Below are positions 59,981 to 64,000 of a stretch of 64,000 bases of DNA, one piece after another. The notes under the pieces were generated by a model. The model was not told the DNA's origin. It worked only from the letters and a program-made list of their open reading frames with translations, and searched no databases. Position numbers and translations under genes: made by a program. This stretch comes from Calliphora vicina (lineage: Eukaryota; Arthropoda; Insecta; Diptera; Calliphoridae), in the NCBI RefSeq assembly GCF_958450345.1, contig NC_088782.1:2985501-3049500 (forward strand), given 5' to 3'. The stretch's first letter is position 1. Every line of letters begins with the position of its first letter.

Positions 59981-60671
59981 CGAGGGCGGATCAATATTAC
60001 CGTGACTTTTCGAACTTCCCTCATAGTTATATGAAATGCAACACTGTTACCATCAACTACAACCTGTTAGTTTAACAACGTTTAACAGCTGTTCAAAACA
60101 TACAACCCGTGTATTTTTCTAAAAATTAAAAAAAAAGTGAATTTCATTAAATTTTTTGCCAAAAAAAACAGTCAATCTAACCAAGGAAAAGCTCAATAAA
60201 TACTATGGATACTCTGAACATCGATTTCAATGGTAAAAAGTGGTTTACTGACTTTCGTTGCGGTCGCACAAGTACAACTCAACGTTCTGGACGGCCAATT
60301 AAGGTCAGTAAACCCGAAAATTTCGAAAAAAAAAATCCACGATATGGTGTTGGCCGACCGAAGAGTTGATGCCATAGGCATTTCATATGGCAGTATGCTT
60401 CGATTTTAAATGATCAGCTGGATTTAAGAAGATTGTCTGCAAGATGGGTGCCGCGTTTGAATGAGTTCACACGTGTGCAGTCCCAATGGCAAAACGATAT
60501 GAATATTTTAAGGACCTCGAAAAATCCTATTTTTTGGAAGGGATACAAAAATTGGAGAAACATTGGACTAAGTGTATTAAGTTAAAAGGAGATTATGTTG
60601 AAAAATAAATATTTGTTTTGCAAAAAAAACAGTTTCATTCAAAAAGTCACGGACTTATTGATCCGCCTTAG
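59981..60671 (+). mobile_element. Internally deleted mariner of a second lineage (691 bp, both ends present)
   Basis: The left end CGAGGGCGGATCAATATTAC, CGTGACTTTT and inverted right end CTAAGGCGGATCAATAAGTC, CGTGACTTTTT form about 30-bp terminal repeats, with TA on both sides (59979-59980, 60672-60673). The interior retains transposase pieces: LTKEKLNKYYG; NIHDMVLADRR-like sequence; HMAVCFDFK for SYGSVLRIL; RLSARWVPRLNEF; then, after a deletion of the catalytic core, KSYFLEGIQKLEKHWTKCIK and LKGDYVEK at the C-terminus. All three catalytic Asp regions are lost and frames are broken. Full mariners are about 1.3 kb, so roughly half is gone. Confidence 0.9.
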
Positions 60672-60834
60672 TAATAGGCCACCAAGAAGACCTGCTTAGT
60701 GAAGTCCTTATGATTTTTACTTTTGTTGGCGTTCGCCTTGTGTTTGTGTTAAAAGCCGATTGATGTTCGTGCTTCGGGTTTGTGTTTAATTATCATTTAT
60801 CTACCCCTTTCATTGCCAAATACAGTCCTGGATC

Positions 60835-61045
60835 ATATTTTTACACAGACACATCTTCTAACTTTTCGTTGTAACACCTGTCGGAACCAATTCTGACCTT
60901 GAAGTCTCCAGATAGTATCAACAAATCTCACAAAGGTACTCTGATGCAATATTTGATAGGTTTTTCAGGAGCAAAAAAATATTCTCGTATTCTTCGATCT
61001 CATATCTCCAAGAGTTCTAACATTCCATTGTCCTTTTTCCTGACC
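60835..61045 (-). pseudogene. Non-LTR retrotransposon endonuclease fragment, downstream copy
   Basis: On the minus strand, GQWNVRTLGDM starts an apurinic-type endonuclease domain and, after frame change, ILSGDFKVRIGSDRCYNEK follows. The latter corresponds to the GDFN-containing catalytic motif of such endonucleases (here DFK). The sequence between is too short for a whole domain, so it is deleted. Reminiscent of RTE/CR1-type elements; no reverse transcriptase seen. Confidence 0.6.
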
Positions 61046-61159
61046 AAAGTTCTATTTTCTCTTGAGAAAGCTTCGAAAATCGTTTAAAATTCCGAAGGGC
61101 GGCAATTTCTTTAAAGTTCAAGCGAGTTGTTCATAGAAGGCTTCTTCGTTACAGATTTC

Positions 61160-61530
61160 TTTAAATTTCTAAAAAATGAGAGACTCTGATGCGATTTTCA
61201 AGAGTTCTAACATTCCATTGTCCTATTCTTGTACTTTTTTGTGAGCCAAGAGTCAATGAGTGGGGTAGTATTGAATTTTCACTTGAGGAAGTTTCGGAAA
61301 TCGTTTTAAATTCCGATGGGCGGATAATTGGTTCAGCATATTTTAGGATGGTATTGAAACTAACACTTTTAATGGATAATTTGGGACGCAAAGTAATCAC
61401 CACGTTTTTCCACATATCATTGGTGACTCTGATATTTGGTGGTCTCTCATTAAGAAATTCCCCTTCACCTATGAGAAATTGTTGTCAAATCATAAGCTAT
61501 TCAGAATCAGTAACCAAACTCACTGCACTC
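61160..61530 (-). pseudogene. Non-LTR retrotransposon endonuclease fragment, upstream copy
   Basis: A minus-strand 84-codon frame (61415-61164) ends in GSQKSTRIGQWNVRTLENRI, again the start of the endonuclease domain. It is preceded by a Ser/Thr-rich stretch (RPSEFKTISETSSSENSILP), and upstream by ERPPNIRVTNDMW in the same frame direction. The end of this fragment and the beginning of the previous one overlap in content (FKTISE and QWNVRTL blocks), so the two are duplicated pieces in the same orientation. Confidence 0.55.
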
Positions 61531-61559
61531 AATCGAATGAAGAGCATAACCCGTTAAAG

Positions 61560-64000
61560 TCATGATTTTCTTAAATGGGAATCGGTTGCTAACAAATCCA
61601 TTTGTTTCAAGTTTCATTTCTAAAAGGATTTTTTTACAAACAACTGAACTAAATTCTTGAAAATAGTACAAATTAACCCCTGAGTGTATGTCAAATTCAT
61701 TTAGAATGTAATTTATATAGAAATATAAAAACCAAACTTAACTGCAGACTGATTAATATGTCAGTCATTTAAAAGTATGCACGACTGCACTTTTTCTTAC
61801 TCTCTCTTTCTGCAATTGCTTCACTTTAGTTTAGTTTTTCTTAATGTTCTAATTTTCTAAAAATACAGAAATAATAACCTGAGGCAGTTCCGCCATAGCG
61901 AAGTTCACAAATGATGTGCATTTGTGCTATTGTAATATTTTTGAACACTTTATTAAATTTTCAGTTACAAAAGAGTGGGTATTCTTAGTAGAGGACATGA
62001 CTTGAACATTGATAAACTTATAAAGAACAAATCTTTAGATTTTTTAGGAAAAGAGTAAAGTAACGGTATTTACGATTATATCAGTACCTATAGTTTTGCG
62101 GTAACGGTAATTACAGTTATTTCAGAGGTAACGGTAACAAAGCTTGCTATGTTTTGACATTTCTCTGATGGCTTTGAATGCCTACCACTGTTTTGTTATA
62201 TTGTTTTAAGTCTCAGTCAAATTCGTATCAACATCGTATCTTATCGTAATATTCTACTTTATATATTTCGATTCTTGTTATGAGCTGACAGATGACATAT
62301 TTCCTCGTAGACACAAATAGCTGATTACAATACACTGTGAAGTTGGTTGACTGAATGCAACAGTTATTTTTAGTTTTTGAATTTTACCTTAAGATCATTA
62401 GATTATCTTATTGATAAGTACAGGGAATGTAATATTCGTCTAATTCATAACATTTTATAATTTAGCTCATTTTTTCGCATTTTGCAGTTTGTTTTTCTTT
62501 TTGTCTTTTTATTTGGCAAATTGTCAGTGGCATTTTGCTGTTGATTCTTCATTTTTTTTTTACTAAATACTGCCTAAAGGCCTATTATAACCCCAACAAA
62601 AATTCTCAGTTAACAAACTCCGGCAAATTCTTAAGTCTTTTTTGCTGCTTTTCTTCATTTCTGCCAGAACTTGAACAATTTTAACCAACTTTGTGTAGCG
62701 AGTATTGTTTTTGTTCATCTTCTTCTAAACCAAATACGTGACCTTATTTGTGTGTTAGATTATGTCAGTGTGTATTTATTTTCCTTTACTGTGTGTGTAT
62801 AGTTTTTTTTTATCTCCATGATTTTTTGCCAACCTAAAAACTCCCCCTTTAGCTCACAGCCAAAGGCTGCAAAATAGCAGAGGAAAAAAATACTGGAAAA
62901 ATTGAAAAGGATTTAAAATTGTTCCTAGAACAACAATGTAAAGAAATAATATAAAAAACATAACACAGCAGAAAATCGAAAAAATAATATTTTTTCAAAT
63001 GTGTTCAACAGTTTTTTTTCTTCTTCTATTATGTTTATACTTGGTTGCTCTTTTTAGGGTTTCTTTTGGGCTTCTTCATCATCTTGTTCCCATTTCATTT
63101 CATTTTATAAATTTATTTTTTTATTCCGTTTGTGGTCGCCACCGCGTGTGTGTTTTGTTATTTTGTGTCATTACGGTTCAATATTGTCATTTCGGATTAA
63201 AATGACATGTGCCAGGGGCTGCTCAAATACGCACACACACACACACACACTCGTTGTCACTAAATGGGCTTTACAAGGCAGAGGCATAATTTCCAAAGCA
63301 GCAGCAAAAAAACCCCAAGACTTGCAAGGTAAATTTTAAAATATTGACTTGAACAAAAAAAAACTCAGTAATGGAAAATCGTATCAAAAATACATTTAAT
63401 GAATACATTTGCCAATTCAAGTTAGAAATTGGTTTTTGAATAACATACAAAATGTCCGATTTATGAAAAAGCCAAATCTAATAAAGAAAGTCACCTGTTA
63501 AAATGTAAGAATTTAAAAATAAAGTTTATTTAGTTTTAAAGTATTTATTATAATAGGTTTTGCTGGTTACTTTAAATAAACGAAATGAGACTTTATTTAA
63601 TAAATGAAGTTTAGAAATTATTAGTTATTTATTTATTAAATAAATAAATTAAAATCCATAGCTTTCTTTAACCCCCTGTTTATACTTAACTTGATTCATC
63701 ATAACAATAAATGGCATTTGTTGTCAAGACAAAGCTGTCTAAGCAAAAGCACTAACAATTTTATCATAACGAAACAATAATACTAATAAATCGGGACTAT
63801 ACCTGATTTCTTTTATTTTGACAACCATTTTGGAGTTTATCATGGTAAAAATTTATCAGGTATAACCAGGGAGTAATTTTTCTCAGATTGCGTTGTTTCA
63901 TTGCTACTTGAGATATATTTGTAAGGTTATAAATCAGTGGTCGGAATTCATAGCATCCAGGAGTCGACAGTAATCGTTTAATTACCTGTAAATACATACA
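61560..64000. other. Non-coding stretch to the window edge
   Basis: GGTAACGGTAATTACAGTTA at 62099-62118 matches 22646-22665. A CA dinucleotide run is at about 63230-63250. AATAAATTAAATA-rich DNA is at 63600-63650. Short frames (62-72 codons) have no recognised domains. Confidence 0.5.

Overview
The window reads as AT-rich, gene-poor nuclear DNA of a higher (schizophoran) fly, most likely a calyptrate such as a blow fly or muscid. The reasons are DINE-1/INE-1-like repeats, many decayed mariner copies, ATAT-flanked gypsy-type solo LTRs, abundant short microsatellites, and one gene that looks like a Drosophila larval cuticle protein of the Lcp65A type. Species cannot be fixed from the sequence alone.

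Only one gene is convincing: a two-exon RR-1 larval cuticle protein at 46206-46608 (+), with TATA box, initiator-like site, signal peptide, a 97-bp intron and a poly(A) signal. Nearly all other open reading frames are chance frames over low-complexity DNA or pieces of transposons. A lysine-rich 155-codon frame at 3257-3724 is an unproven orphan candidate.

Layout. 0.25-2.9 kb: a satellite-like block, then a hAT-type element (8-bp target duplication) holding a nested DINE-1-like element. 3-8.8 kb: unique DNA, a mariner remnant split by a second DINE-type family, and a 366-bp tandem repeat. 8.8-10.5 kb: two MITEs and a minus-strand mariner. 10.5-16.4 kb: microsatellites and two non-LTR retrotransposon fragments. 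17.2-18.4 kb: a long inverted repeat. 20.2-23.9 kb: a TIR-element fragment, DINE pieces and a mariner. 24.05-25.35 kb: a minisatellite of self-complementary units. 26.5-28.6 kb: DINE ends around a mariner that itself holds a MITE. 30.2-31.8 kb: MITE and mariner. 34.4-35.2 and 40.4-41.2 kb: two hAT-type non-autonomous elements with perfect 8-bp target duplications. 36.3-36.85 and 43.5-44.1 kb: two related solo LTRs. 38.3-39.0 and 45.1-45.6 kb: DINE-type elements. 48.4-49.35 kb: mariner. 51.4-53.4 kb: a ~103-bp satellite array. 55.9-57.4 kb: an intact-ended TIR element. 60.0-61.4 kb: an internally deleted mariner of a second lineage and duplicated non-LTR endonuclease fragments.

The genes do not form a pathway. 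The biology is one cuticle gene in a large repeat-rich intergenic or intronic tract, plus a layered record of transposition (element in element in element) and three loci sharing one satellite core. No bacterial, CRISPR or tRNA feature was found.
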